From: Betaproteobacteria bacterium
GTDB taxonomy: Bacteria; Pseudomonadota; Gammaproteobacteria; Burkholderiales; Rhodocyclaceae
Assembly (NCBI GenBank): GCA_016709965.1
Contig: JADJLT010000001.1
Location: forward strand, 1,819,001-1,883,000
Direction: 5' to 3'
DNA: 64,000 nt
Positions within the stretch are counted from its first letter, which is position 1, and the number at the start of each line of letters is the position of its first letter. A program made the translations under genes and the position numbers. Below, in pieces: positions 1 to 8,475 of the stretch. The notes below the pieces were generated by a model. It did not search any database and was not told the origin of the DNA. It was given only the letters and a program-made list of their open reading frames with translations.

Positions 1-1
1 C

Positions 2-700
2 GGCAATCTCGACCTGAAGCCGGAAGTCGCCCACACCCTCAGCGTCAGCGCCGACTGGCACGATGCCGACAAGGCGCTGTGGAACGTGAAAATCACGCCC
101 TATTACAGCCTCGTCAACAATTACATCGACGCCAAATGTCTCGCCGCCAGTTGCCCGAGCAATCAGTACAACTACCTGACACTGGTCAATCAGGACGCCT
201 ACCTCTACGGGCTCGACCTGTCCGGCTTTGCTGAACTGGGCTCGGTCCGGGGAGTCGGCAGCTTCACCGCCAAGGGCATCGTCGCCTATGTTCGCGGCAA
301 AAATCGCGACACCGGCGACAACCTCTACAACATCATGCCCCTCAACGCCCGCCTGACGCTGGAACACCGCCTCGGCAACTGGACCAACACCATCGAGGAA
401 CAACTGGTCAGCGCCAAGGATGATGTCTCACGGACACGCAGCGAAATCAGCACCAGCGGCTACAGTCTGCTTAACTTGCGCAGCAGTTACGAATGGAAGA
501 ATGTGCGCATCGATATCGGCCTCGACAATGCGCTGGACAAACAGTACGCACTACCGCTCGGCGGTGCCTACATTGGCCAGGGTTTGACCATGTCCATCGG
601 CGCCTCCAGTACCTGGTCGGGCACCACGCGGCCGCCTTACGGCTACGCTGTTCCCGGCATGGGTCGCTCCTTGTTTGCCGGCGTGACGATCAAGTTCTAA
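2..700 (+). CDS. TonB-dependent outer-membrane receptor, C-terminal part (start outside window)
   Basis: The reading frame is open from base 2 to the TAA at 698-700, giving 232 visible residues; the N-terminus and plug domain lie upstream of the window. The visible part begins with a GNLDLKPE motif, the 'NPdLKPE' signature of TonB-dependent receptor barrels. It continues with alternating aromatic/polar strands and ends in phenylalanine (GVTIKF), as expected for BAM-dependent barrel insertion. Such receptors import siderophores, cobalamin, metals or sugars using TonB energy. A tonB gene lies two genes downstream on the same strand, which supports a TonB transport cluster. The substrate cannot be told from this fragment. 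Family is confident, ligand unknown. Confidence 0.9.
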   Translation, partial: GNLDLKPEVAHTLSVSADWHDADKALWNVKITPYYSLVNNYIDAKCLAASCPSNQYNYLTLVNQDAYLYGLDLSGFAELGSVRGVGSFTAKGIVAYVRGKNRDTGDNLYNIMPLNARLTLEHRLGNWTNTIEEQLVSAKDDVSRTRSEISTSGYSLLNLRSSYEWKNVRIDIGLDNALDKQYALPLGGAYIGQGLTMSIGASSTWSGTTRPPYGYAVPGMGRSLFAGVTIKF

Positions 701-830
701 CGCTGCAAATCGTGCGCATCCCGGCGCCAGCCGGGGTGTGCCGCCAGCCGCGACAATATGTCGCAGGGCGGTCTGTCCGTGCCCACCTAAAATCCGGCAT
801 TCTGGAATGTCTGACCTACCTCGACAGAAA

Positions 831-1823
831 ATGACGCCACTGAAACTCGCCCTCCCCTGTTTGCTGATCGCCAATGTCGCACATGCTTCCTGCGGCTCGT
901 CCTATTGCACGGTCAATACCAATTGGGACGTTCAGGGCCTTGCCCACGACAGCGGCCTGCAGGTCGACCTGCGCTATACCTACGCCAGGGCTGACCGCTG
1001 GATGGCCGGGTCGTCACGGCGAGCCACCGAGGCGCCGAGCGGCTCCGACACAGAAATCGAAAACAAGCGCACCATCAACCAGCTGCTCAATCTCGATCTG
1101 GACTACGCCATCAACCCGCAATGGGGTGTCGCGCTCGGCCTGCCTTTCGTCATGCGCGACCACACGCATACTTTCGATGCAGCCTCCGGCGCCTTCGTAC
1201 AGCAGGCAACGTTCAGCGAACTCGGCGATATCCGCCTGCTCGGTAAATACAAGTTTCGCCTGGCCAACCATGATGCCGGCGCCGGCATTCGCTTCGGCTT
1301 CAAATTGCCTACGGGGTCGACCAGCAAGACCATGTCGCCGCCCGACCCGAACGATCCGACCACGCCTTATGCCCTGGAGCGCTCCAGCCAGCCGGGCAGC
1401 GGCAGCACCGATGGCATTCTTGGCGCCTATTATTTCCGGAATGCGCCGGGCAACGGCTGGGGCTGGTTTGTCAGCGGTCAGCTACAAGCCGCGCTCTCGA
1501 TCAAGGACGACTACCGACCCGGCACTGAGATCACGTTTGATGTCGGCACCCACTACGAAGTCGCCGAGGGTCTGAATGTGCTGCTCCAGCTCAACGCCCG
1601 GCATCGCTCGCGTGACACCGGCGCCAATGCCAACCCGGCCTCCGGCGGCTACGCCTGGAATCTCAGCCCCGGCCTCAGCTACGCCATCGCGCCGCAAACG
1701 CAGGTCTATGGCTACGTCCAGTTGCCCATCGTGCAGTCGGTCAACACCGATCCCGCCGAAGCGGCTTCCGGGCAACTGGCGCCTCGCTGGTCAGCAACAC
1801 TAGGCGTGACCCAGCGCTTTTAG
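831..1823 (+). CDS. Outer-membrane beta-barrel protein of unknown function
   Basis: The 330-residue protein has a clear signal peptide (MTPLKLALPCLLIANVAHA, then SCG), which is why I start at ATG 831 rather than ATG 807 or farther upstream. The mature part has many short amphipathic segments with aromatic ends (DLDYAINPQWGVALGLPF, GAYYFRN, VYGYVQLPIV) and ends QRF, so it probably forms an outer-membrane barrel. Its position between a TonB-dependent receptor and tonB suggests a shared envelope transport role. It resembles the loosely defined transporter-like barrels found beside metal or phenol uptake genes, but I recognise no specific family. Ribosome-binding site is weak. Confidence 0.7.
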   Translation: MTPLKLALPCLLIANVAHASCGSSYCTVNTNWDVQGLAHDSGLQVDLRYTYARADRWMAGSSRRATEAPSGSDTEIENKRTINQLLNLDLDYAINPQWGVALGLPFVMRDHTHTFDAASGAFVQQATFSELGDIRLLGKYKFRLANHDAGAGIRFGFKLPTGSTSKTMSPPDPNDPTTPYALERSSQPGSGSTDGILGAYYFRNAPGNGWGWFVSGQLQAALSIKDDYRPGTEITFDVGTHYEVAEGLNVLLQLNARHRSRDTGANANPASGGYAWNLSPGLSYAIAPQTQVYGYVQLPIVQSVNTDPAEAASGQLAPRWSATLGVTQRF

Positions 1824-1853
1824 GTCCGGCTGCATTCTTTTCAAAAAACCATC

Positions 1854-1870
1854 TTTTTCCGGTTGACCGT
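1854..1870 (+). repeat. Dispersed T-tract/CCGGTTGACCG repeat, copy 1 (intergenic)
   Basis: TTTTTCCGGTTGACCG lies 30 bases after the stop of the barrel gene, in the same orientation as that gene. An exact core copy of the window-wide repeat family. It lies in the 132-base gap before tonB. Confidence 0.85.
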
Positions 1871-1955
1871 GGGACTTGCCGTTCAACCCATGGTCGCTAC
1901 AGGCTGGGAGTCCCCACCGGAAATTCGGCAGAGTTCTACCGGATATAATGGCGGG

Positions 1956-2645
1956 ATGATCGCCGGCCTCCGTCTCTCCCAGCCGAAACCACCTGAATGG
2001 CTGCACAGCGGCCGTTACTTGCTGCTCGCCCTGATCCTGCACGCCGTCGTTCTACTCTATCCGCTGACCCTGGCCACGGACAAACCCGAGCTCACGCCGC
2101 CCGAACCGGTGACCGTCACCCTGCACGAGAAGAAAATTTCGGCCCCAAAAGTGCTGCCTGTAGCCACGCCAGAGCCGGTCGCCAAACCGCGAACGCCGCA
2201 TCGGGACAACCCCGCACCCGCGTCGCACCCGGTCATCGCCATGACCCCGGCACAGGTTGCAACACCGCCACTCTTCACGGTGCCGACACCGGCTGTTGCA
2301 CCCGTACCGACGGCGCAACCAGCCCCCGCCCCCCATACCGCCGCCCCGGCAGCCACCACCGTCAGCGCAGCGCGCTTCGATGCTGCCTACCTGCAAAACC
2401 CCCATCCTGCTTACCCGACGCTCTCCCGCCGCTTGGGCGAAGAGGGCAAAGTGCTGCTCAGGGTGCGCGTCTCGCCAGATGGCCGGGCTGCTGCGGTCGA
2501 CGTCGAAAAAAGCAGCAATTTCGAAAGACTGGATGAGACCGCACGGCAAAGCGTGGCGCGCTGGCGTTTCGTGCCGGCCAAACGGGGCGACGAAGCCATT
2601 GAGGCAACCGTCATCGTGCCCATCGTTTTCCGCCTGGAAAATTGA
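1956..2645 (+). CDS. tonB: TonB-family energy-transducing protein
   Basis: The start at ATG 1956 (MIAGLRL) gives 229 residues. Domains in order: short cytoplasmic N-terminus, one membrane helix (LLLALILHAVVLLYPLTL, about residues 20-38), a long proline-rich periplasmic spacer (about 40-145, many Pro-Thr-Val-Ala), and a C-terminal TonB domain (NPHPAYPTLSRRLGEEGKVLL ... GRAAAVDVEKSS ... WRFVPAKR). TonB with ExbB/ExbD passes proton-motive force to outer-membrane receptors; no exbBD is in view. The gene follows a receptor and a barrel on the same strand and probably serves them. A start farther upstream would run through the repeat at 1854 and is unlikely. Confidence 0.9.
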   Translation: MIAGLRLSQPKPPEWLHSGRYLLLALILHAVVLLYPLTLATDKPELTPPEPVTVTLHEKKISAPKVLPVATPEPVAKPRTPHRDNPAPASHPVIAMTPAQVATPPLFTVPTPAVAPVPTAQPAPAPHTAAPAATTVSAARFDAAYLQNPHPAYPTLSRRLGEEGKVLLRVRVSPDGRAAAVDVEKSSNFERLDETARQSVARWRFVPAKRGDEAIEATVIVPIVFRLEN

Positions 2646-2647
2646 AG

Positions 2648-2662
2648 CCGGCTTTCCGGCAG
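2648..2662 (-). terminator. Candidate terminator at the end of ssrA
   Basis: Read on the minus strand, a GCCGG/CCGGC stem with a 4-base AAAG loop is followed by TTCAATTTT. It lies downstream of the tmRNA coding piece. The stem is short and the T run interrupted, so this is only a candidate. It could also close tonB on the plus strand, though no T tract follows there. Confidence 0.4.
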
Positions 2663-2674
2663 GTGGACGTGACG

Positions 2675-2985
2675 ACGGGGACCGAAGTCCCCGCCGGCTG
2701 TCTTGAGTAACAAGGCTTCAGCGGCCCCGGCTAACCGTTTTTAGGCGGCAATAGCGAATTGCTCATCATTGGCAATTATGGATTTGCTTCATTAACGTCG
2801 ATCGCCTGACGAGTTGCCTGCGCACCTTTGCCCGCCCTGTCGAAGCCAGTACACCCCCATCCAAACACACTCAGCAGAATGCCCTTGGGTGGAGGTGAGG
2901 GGAATCGAACCCCTGTCCAGAACGCCTCCAGATTGCCGGAATTACAACCATGCTTAGGATTATGGGGGCGGGGGGGTTGTATTTC
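2675..2985 (-). ncRNA. ssrA: tmRNA, circularly permuted two-piece gene
   Basis: On the minus strand the 3' part of tmRNA comes first. Conserved CTAAGCATG lies at about 2948-2957, a T-arm AGGGG-TTCGATT-CCCCT follows, then the 3' acceptor strand CACCTCC (2891-2897) and discriminator A (2890). After roughly 30 bases the 5' acceptor strand GGGGGTG starts at 2858, followed by CTGGCTTCGAC and AAGGTGC as in the 5' end of ordinary tmRNA. The two strands pair over 7 base pairs with a G-U at the third pair, the alanine identity element. Mature CCA is not encoded (ACCCA). A tag frame lies at 2741-2773. The outer ends are approximate. The permuted order means processing into an acceptor piece and a coding piece, as known for alphaproteobacteria, cyanobacteria and some betaproteobacteria. 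Confidence 0.93.
2741..2773 (-). other. tmRNA proteolysis-tag reading frame
   Basis: Within the tmRNA coding piece the frame starting at a GCC resume codon encodes ANDEQFAIAA and ends in TAA at 2741-2743. It matches the typical proteobacterial tag pattern ANDEnyALAA and ends in the AA that ClpXP and other proteases recognise. The short frame settles the identity and direction of the RNA. Confidence 0.92.
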
Positions 2986-3025
2986 AAGGCTGACGATGCA
3001 AAACAACGACGACAGGGCTGGCGTT

Positions 3026-3553
3026 TCAGCGCTTGCACCACCGGCGGCCGTTCGCGTCGAAAAAGCCCATCATGCTTTCCGTCTGGCTCATGGTGCTCCG
3101 CACGCGGCGGCTGGTGCCGTCAAACAGCACGTTGAAACGAGCCGGCTCGCCCCAGTCGTCGCAATAGCGCCACTCCCAAACCAGTTCGTCACGCGCCTTG
3201 AAGTAGACCGTCCAGTGCTCCACCGGCGGGCCCAGCGTGCGCATGACATCCTGCTCCGTCATGCCAGCCTTGATCTGCGCGAAATATTTTGGATCGAGCA
3301 CGTTGTCGTTGCTGACCAGCACACCGGCCACATCGGTACGCGCCATGTAGGTGTAAAAACCCATGAGCCCAAACGGGTAAGCCAACAGCTCCCCACCATC
3401 CGGCTCACGCCAGCGCATGGCCGGCAAGCCCATCGTTCGCTCGACTTCATCGATCCGACTGACACCCGGTTGCAAGCGACTGCCGCCGGGCACGGCACAA
3501 CCGGCTAATAATGCAACCAGCAAGGCCAGACAGGAAAGTCGCCAGCCCGTCAT
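3026..3553 (-). CDS. Small lipoprotein with BamE/SmpA-like repeats
   Basis: The 175-residue protein begins with a lipoprotein signal (MTGWRLSCLALLVALLAGC; lipobox LLAGC, Cys19). Two similar stretches follow: SRIDEVERTMGLPAMRW and GMTEQDVMRTLGPPVEHW. Each has the small 'x-D/E-V-x-x-x-L/M-G-x-P' pattern of the SmpA/OmlA (BamE-like) fold. An outer-membrane-anchored role is likely; whether it belongs to a BAM-like complex is not shown. Its ATG shares one base with the TAA of riboflavin synthase (TAATG at 3551-3555), so the two are probably translated in a coupled manner. It ends about 40 bases before the tmRNA gene. Confidence 0.7.
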   Translation of the reverse strand: MTGWRLSCLALLVALLAGCAVPGGSRLQPGVSRIDEVERTMGLPAMRWREPDGGELLAYPFGLMGFYTYMARTDVAGVLVSNDNVLDPKYFAQIKAGMTEQDVMRTLGPPVEHWTVYFKARDELVWEWRYCDDWGEPARFNVLFDGTSRRVRSTMSQTESMMGFFDANGRRWCKR

Positions 3554-4152
3554 TATCCGAGCTCGCGTTCCGCAGTGAGCAGCCGCTCACAATAGCGGGC
3601 GATCAGGTCAATTTCCAGATTGACCTTGCTGCCCGGCTTAAGTCGATTGAGCGTCGTGTTCTCCAGCGTGTGGGGAATCAGGTTGATGGTGAAATCGGTA
3701 CCGCGAACATCGTTGGTAGTCAGGCTGGTGCCGTCGACCACGATCGAACCCTTGCGCGCGATGAACTTCGCAATGTCCTTCGGAGCACGAATTTCGAGCA
3801 GCCGGTTGTCACCCACCGGATCAAAACGCAGCACTTCACCGACACCATCGACGTGACCGGAAACCAGATGGCCACCGATGACATCGTTCAGGCGCAACGC
3901 CTTTTCCAGATTGACCGGGCCGGGCGCAGCCAGCCCGACCGTACAGGACAAGGTCTCCGGGGAGACGTCAACCATGAACTCATTGCCCTCCCTGCCGACA
4001 ACCGTCAGGCAGACTCCGTTGTGGGCAATCGAATCGCCCAGTGCAACGCCATCGAGGCCAAGCGAACCGGCATCGACATGCAGGCGATAACCAACTTCGC
4101 GGGGGGTGAGTTTATTGATGCGGCCGACCGCCGCGACGATTCCTGAGAACAT
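3553..4152 (-). CDS. ribE: Riboflavin synthase, alpha subunit
   Basis: The start at ATG 4152 gives MFSGIVAAVG, the hallmark N-terminus, and 199 residues, the usual size. The enzyme dismutates two 6,7-dimethyl-8-ribityllumazine molecules to riboflavin. Two lumazine-binding repeats are visible; the first has LGDSIAHNGVCLTV and the second GSIVVDGTSLTTNDV. The C-terminus (LEIDLIARYCERLL) is typical. An upstream extension in frame to 4281 has no homology and is rejected. It is separate from the other rib genes here, and no FMN riboswitch is seen upstream. Cytoplasmic, homotrimer by family. Confidence 0.93.
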   Translation of the reverse strand: MFSGIVAAVGRINKLTPREVGYRLHVDAGSLGLDGVALGDSIAHNGVCLTVVGREGNEFMVDVSPETLSCTVGLAAPGPVNLEKALRLNDVIGGHLVSGHVDGVGEVLRFDPVGDNRLLEIRAPKDIAKFIARKGSIVVDGTSLTTNDVRGTDFTINLIPHTLENTTLNRLKPGSKVNLEIDLIARYCERLLTAERELG

Positions 4153-4280
4153 GGAAAATCCCGCTATGCGCAAAGATTCAACTTTATCACGTCGACCGCA
4201 GCGGATCGCCCTTGCAGAGGACGCTTGACCGCCGTGCAGCATGATCGGTCCATTCCGGACTCGATCATGCGCTGCCAGCA

Positions 4281-6518
4281 CTAGCGCCCGCCGCGATCAT
4301 CCTCATTGCCGTGGCGACGGCGCGGTTCGTTCTGGCCACCAGCTTGCGGTGTCGCCTGCGGCCGGGGTGGCTCAACTCGCTGCGGCATTGGCGCAACCGG
4401 TGCCGGCGCTGGTGCGGGCGCTCTGACTTCCGGTGGCGGTGCCGGCCGCGGCATTTCTGGCTGGCGCATGACCGGTGGGGGCGCAATGGCTTCGCGCTGG
4501 GCCGGGCGCTCCATGCGCTGGAAGTCACGCGGCGGCGGTGCGTCACGGCGCTGCTCGCGCTCTTGTGGCTGGATCATCGGTGGGCGCGGCGGCTGACGCG
4601 GTTCGCTGCGAACTTCCGGCATCGGCGCCGGCATCTCGCGACGTTGTGGCGCGGGGGCGAATACGGGTGCTGGTACCGGCGCTGCCGCCGGGGCTGCTTC
4701 AGGCGGACGAGCCGGCATGCCGCCCTCGAACCGCGGATCACCTTGGCGACGGAAATTTTCGCGGCGCGGCGTCGGCGCCGGTACGCTTTCCGCCGGTTGA
4801 GACGGCGGCTGGATCACAGGCTGTACGTCTTCCATACGGCGTGAAAACCCACGACGACTGTCATTCGGCGGAGGCTGGACCGCATCGGGCGTTGCCGGAC
4901 GAAGCTCTTGCGGCGCCATCTCCCGACGCGGGAGCGGCACTGCGGGTGTAGCCGGCGTGACCTCAACGGACGGGCGGCCACGATTTTCAGCTTGCCGACG
5001 CATTTCCGGTGAACCACGCAATACATCGTGGCGCGGCTCCGGCCCGCGACCATTCATGATCTCCGGTACTTGCTGCCGAAAGGCGGGACGATCCGGATTA
5101 CCTGGCATCGCCTCGGGGCGCGGCACCCCACGCTCCATCACGTTTTGCCTTGGCGCCTCATAGTCGCGCCGCGGCTGACGGTTGAACGCATCGCCTCGCT
5201 CTTCACCGTGGGGGCGGGCCGCACCGGGCATCGGCTTGAGCCAATCGGCATCCGGCGCTCTGCGAGCCACTGGTGCCCGCCCCAGTTCATCGCGAGGTTG
5301 CTCGCGAAGTACACCAGCTGTAATCCGTCGGCCTTCACGCATCAGATTGGCCGGCACAACCGTCACCGCACGCGGCAAGCTGTTGTTCGCGAAGGCCGGG
5401 CGCGGCCCGCCGCGTTCGGCGCGATCGATCGCGCCAACGTCGCGGACATGACCGGCGTTGAGCTGCCGAACGTAGTTGTGGCTGTAGCGATAGCCGGGTA
5501 CATAAACTTCACGCGGGGCCAGCGGGAACCAGCCGACGGCCGGGGCGGCACCGGCACTGAAGCCAAGGCTCCAGCCGGGGTTACCGATCCAGGCGACCAA
5601 CGCCGGTGCGTAGATCGGGCGTGCCACGTGACTGCCGGGCACCCAGCCCCAACGACCGCGAATCATCGCCCAGCGACCGTAGTGGAAGGGCGCAAAACCC
5701 CACGGCGCCTGATCGATCCACGTCCAGCCCCAAGGCGCAACCCACGCCCAGCGTCCGTAGCGATAGGGCGCCCAGTCATCGGCAACGGCGCCCGGATACC
5801 AGACGGCACCGTACTCGGGCACCGTCTGCCAGTCGCCATACGCATCGAGATCCTGATAGCCGGTCATGTGCGGCGAGACATAACGACGGGAGACGGACGC
5901 CAGCGTGACGTTTTCGCGATTGGCCACCCAATGGTCGAACTCATCCTGATCCCAATCGCCATCGACGCGCTCGCTACCGTTGTTCCACCGGCTGGCTTTC
6001 TGGCCGGCGGCAACCGGCACGACGCGACCACGGTCATCGAAAGTAGCCTGACCGGCCTGAACGCTTAGCTCGCTGTGATCTGAATAGACATCGACGCGAT
6101 AACGCCCCGGCGTCAGGAACCGAACATCCCCGTCCGGCGTGGCGACCACAACGTCGTCCACCTGATCGCGGTCGAGAATACTGACCGCCAGGCTGCCGCC
6201 GTTGAGACGCAGATCGACGCTGCTGTCATCGACAGCGGAAAATTCCGCCTGACTATTGTCGGCCAGTCGGTACGCCGTGGAGCCGATCCAAACTTCGGCC
6301 CGGCCACGTCTGCCGGTTTCGAGAACGGCACCGCTGCTGACCGGCCAGTTCAAGGTAGCCGGTCCCCCCTGATCGTTGCGGTCAACCCGAAAAAAGACCT
6401 CATTTTCAATCAATGCAAGGCGGCCAACGCGGGCCGGTGGATCGCTTTGCGCCAGAGCTGGCAGGGCAATGGCCACTGCAAGGGCGAAAACGATCCGATG
6501 GAATATTTGCAACATCAT
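4281..6518 (-). CDS. Secreted FecR-domain / WV-repeat (DUF6600-like) protein with proline-arginine-rich tail
   Basis: 745 residues from ATG 6518; ATG 6515 fits the AGGGAG site slightly better. A signal peptide (ending ALPALAQS) precedes a FecR-like region (about 30-190; VDVYSDHSELSVQAG). Next comes a block of aromatic repeats (YGRWAWVAPWGWTWIDQAPWGFAPFHYGRWA, given here as YGRWAW and WGFAPFHYGRW units, about 230-330) as in DUF6600 proteins. The last 350 residues are low-complexity Pro/Arg/Glu. Function is unknown; an envelope or extracellular role is likely. Near residue 43 the segment FFRVDRN is encoded by a copy of the dispersed repeat (6379-6395). No obvious operon partner. Confidence 0.8.
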   Translation of the reverse strand: MMLQIFHRIVFALAVAIALPALAQSDPPARVGRLALIENEVFFRVDRNDQGGPATLNWPVSSGAVLETGRRGRAEVWIGSTAYRLADNSQAEFSAVDDSSVDLRLNGGSLAVSILDRDQVDDVVVATPDGDVRFLTPGRYRVDVYSDHSELSVQAGQATFDDRGRVVPVAAGQKASRWNNGSERVDGDWDQDEFDHWVANRENVTLASVSRRYVSPHMTGYQDLDAYGDWQTVPEYGAVWYPGAVADDWAPYRYGRWAWVAPWGWTWIDQAPWGFAPFHYGRWAMIRGRWGWVPGSHVARPIYAPALVAWIGNPGWSLGFSAGAAPAVGWFPLAPREVYVPGYRYSHNYVRQLNAGHVRDVGAIDRAERGGPRPAFANNSLPRAVTVVPANLMREGRRITAGVLREQPRDELGRAPVARRAPDADWLKPMPGAARPHGEERGDAFNRQPRRDYEAPRQNVMERGVPRPEAMPGNPDRPAFRQQVPEIMNGRGPEPRHDVLRGSPEMRRQAENRGRPSVEVTPATPAVPLPRREMAPQELRPATPDAVQPPPNDSRRGFSRRMEDVQPVIQPPSQPAESVPAPTPRRENFRRQGDPRFEGGMPARPPEAAPAAAPVPAPVFAPAPQRREMPAPMPEVRSEPRQPPRPPMIQPQEREQRRDAPPPRDFQRMERPAQREAIAPPPVMRQPEMPRPAPPPEVRAPAPAPAPVAPMPQRVEPPRPQATPQAGGQNEPRRRHGNEDDRGGR
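6379..6395 (-). repeat. Dispersed repeat, copy 2 (inside FecR protein gene, read in sense)
   Basis: On the minus strand TTTTTTCGGGTTGACCG, then CAACGATC. It is the CGGG variant of the core and is translated as FFRVDR near the mature N-terminus of the FecR protein. Confidence 0.7.
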
Positions 6519-6645
6519 GAACTCCCTGGATGCAAGGCGGCTCCCGCTCGACTAAGCGGAGAATGTGTAATCAACGCACCGGGACGCGAAAGGATGAACC
6601 AGCGGCTCGGAAAAATGGTTTCAAAATGTTGCTGCCGGCATTACC

Positions 6646-8358
6646 TCAGACTTTGTCGGTGGCAATGCCGTATTTTTTGGCGACCGTCAGATACTGCTGC
6701 CGCGCCGAGGCTACCTTGGGGCTCTTCCGATCCTTGCGCTGAGCGCGCAGCAGATAATCCTGGGCGCGGGCAGCCAGTTCCTCATCCCAGCCCCGCTTGT
6801 CCATCAAGGCATAAATTGCCTTGGCGGCATTGACCAGAAACTGCAGATTTGGCACCTGCTCGGCCGCCTGGATCAACAGTTGCACGGCGCCTTCGAGATC
6901 GCCACTGCGCGCCGCCATGACACCTTTGTTATTCAGCGCAACGATTTCTTTGCCGACCTGATCAAGTAGTGCCTTGCCGGCATCCGGCTGGCCGGTTTTC
7001 TCGAAGACGCTGGTGATGTGATCAATGAGGTGCGTGTCCTCGTGATTTTCCGCCGCCACCTGCCGCATGATTCTGGCCGCATCGCCTTCCTTGCCGGTCG
7101 CGTAGCAGGCGTGGGCCAGATCGACCGCCAGGCGCTGCGAAACGTGCTTGCCTTTGGCTGCCGCCTCGGCCTCAATCGTTTTCTGCAAGGCCAGCGCCTG
7201 ATCGACCAGATGTTGCGCCTTGTCCGCCGCGCCTTCGTTGTTCAGACAGAGACTTTCGGTAACCAGTGCCGCCAGTTCGGCCTGCTTGTCGCCACGCCAT
7301 TCGCGCTTCATGTCAGCGGTGATCTTGCGTGATGCAGCGACATCGCCCCGCTCGACCAGCACGCGCGACAGGTTGGCAAAGTCATCGACCGTACGCAGGC
7401 TGGACCCCCTGCTGCGCTCGATCACCTTGCCGTAGGCCTTTTCGGCCGACAGCAGATCCTTGTTGCGGGCCGCCACGTCGCCCACCAAGCGCTGCCGTAG
7501 CGTGTTGTGCGGCGAGGCATCGGCGGCGCGCTGCAAGGAATGCTGGGCATCCTGCAGGCGGCCCTGAGCTTCATGCACCGAGGCCAGAAAATCGTAGGCG
7601 GAAAGATAATCGGGTGCTTCCTGCGTGACCTGTTCGGCCAGGTGTTCGGCTTCGTCCAGCGCGCCACGGTCGCGCAGGGCCACGGCCAATCCCATCTTGG
7701 CCCAGGGCACGACGCGTCCTTCGAGCACACGCCGGAAGACCTCCTCGGCTTCTCGCGTCTTGCCCAGTGTATGCAGCAACTCGCCCTTGAAGCGCATCGC
7801 ATCGTAGGCAAATTGCGGTTGCTGCTGAATCACCCGATCACAGGCGACAATGGCCTCCTGCAACGCGCCGCGTTCGATATGCTGGTAAATGGAGCGCAGC
7901 ACATGCTTCTTGTAGATGGCTTTGACCAGCCGTATCTGCAATTGATCGGCGGTAAACGGCTTGATCAGGTAATCGTCCGGCGCCAGCTCGGCCAGCGCCA
8001 CCACATTGGTATGGCCGCGCTCACTGGTGATGATCATGTAAACCGTGGACAGCGGGATAAGGTGAGCGTGGCGCAATTCTTCGAGCAGTTGCTGGCCATC
8101 CCGGCCATCGTCCAGCACGAAATCGGAGAGGATGATATCGAAGCGATTGGCTTTGACCTGCCGCAACACCTCAGCCGAATTTCCGGCGCCGTGCACTAGG
8201 ATGACCCCAAGTGCGCCGAGCATCAGACGCAAGGAATCCCGCGCCGGTGCGTGACGATCGACGATCAGCACCCTCTTTTTGGTCAGCGACTGCTGCAAAA
8301 CCAGCAGCATCTCTTCATTATCTAGAGGGTTGGGGCCTTTGGCCGGGTTCGTGCTCAT
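6646..8358 (-). CDS. Response regulator with long TPR region
   Basis: 570 residues. An N-terminal receiver domain (about 28-150) has LIVDRHAP, the phospho-acceptor Asp79 in IILSDF, and Lys133 in LIKPF. The rest is tetratricopeptide-like helical repeats (AIVACDRVIQQQPQFAYDAM, GALDEAEHLAEQVTQEAPDY, and so on) without a DNA-binding or enzymatic output domain. Such proteins probably pass phosphorylation to a protein partner through the TPRs. No cognate kinase is adjacent. It is divergent from mnmG across a 117-base gap. Partner and pathway are unknown. Confidence 0.85.
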   Translation of the reverse strand: MSTNPAKGPNPLDNEEMLLVLQQSLTKKRVLIVDRHAPARDSLRLMLGALGVILVHGAGNSAEVLRQVKANRFDIILSDFVLDDGRDGQQLLEELRHAHLIPLSTVYMIITSERGHTNVVALAELAPDDYLIKPFTADQLQIRLVKAIYKKHVLRSIYQHIERGALQEAIVACDRVIQQQPQFAYDAMRFKGELLHTLGKTREAEEVFRRVLEGRVVPWAKMGLAVALRDRGALDEAEHLAEQVTQEAPDYLSAYDFLASVHEAQGRLQDAQHSLQRAADASPHNTLRQRLVGDVAARNKDLLSAEKAYGKVIERSRGSSLRTVDDFANLSRVLVERGDVAASRKITADMKREWRGDKQAELAALVTESLCLNNEGAADKAQHLVDQALALQKTIEAEAAAKGKHVSQRLAVDLAHACYATGKEGDAARIMRQVAAENHEDTHLIDHITSVFEKTGQPDAGKALLDQVGKEIVALNNKGVMAARSGDLEGAVQLLIQAAEQVPNLQFLVNAAKAIYALMDKRGWDEELAARAQDYLLRAQRKDRKSPKVASARQQYLTVAKKYGIATDKV

Positions 8359-8475
8359 TGCAACAACTTACTTGAGTTCACCAGACAGGGCAAGGAAACG
8401 GCAAAAACCTGTGATATTTCAGCGCTCTGAAGTAAAATCCGCGGTCCGCCATTGCGTTGAAAAAAACCCGAACCC

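Noticed and set aside
1944..1949. TATAAT seven bases before the tonB start as a promoter
   Set aside because: Too close to the start codon and no -35 at the right distance.
2886..2910. Isolated tRNA T-arm (GGTTCGATTCC) suggesting a tRNA gene
   Set aside because: The D-arm and anticodon are absent; the flanks are tmRNA, which explains the T-arm.
2828..3508. Plus-strand open frame of 226 codons
   Set aside because: It runs across the tmRNA gene and is antisense to the lipoprotein; no domain or signal is seen.
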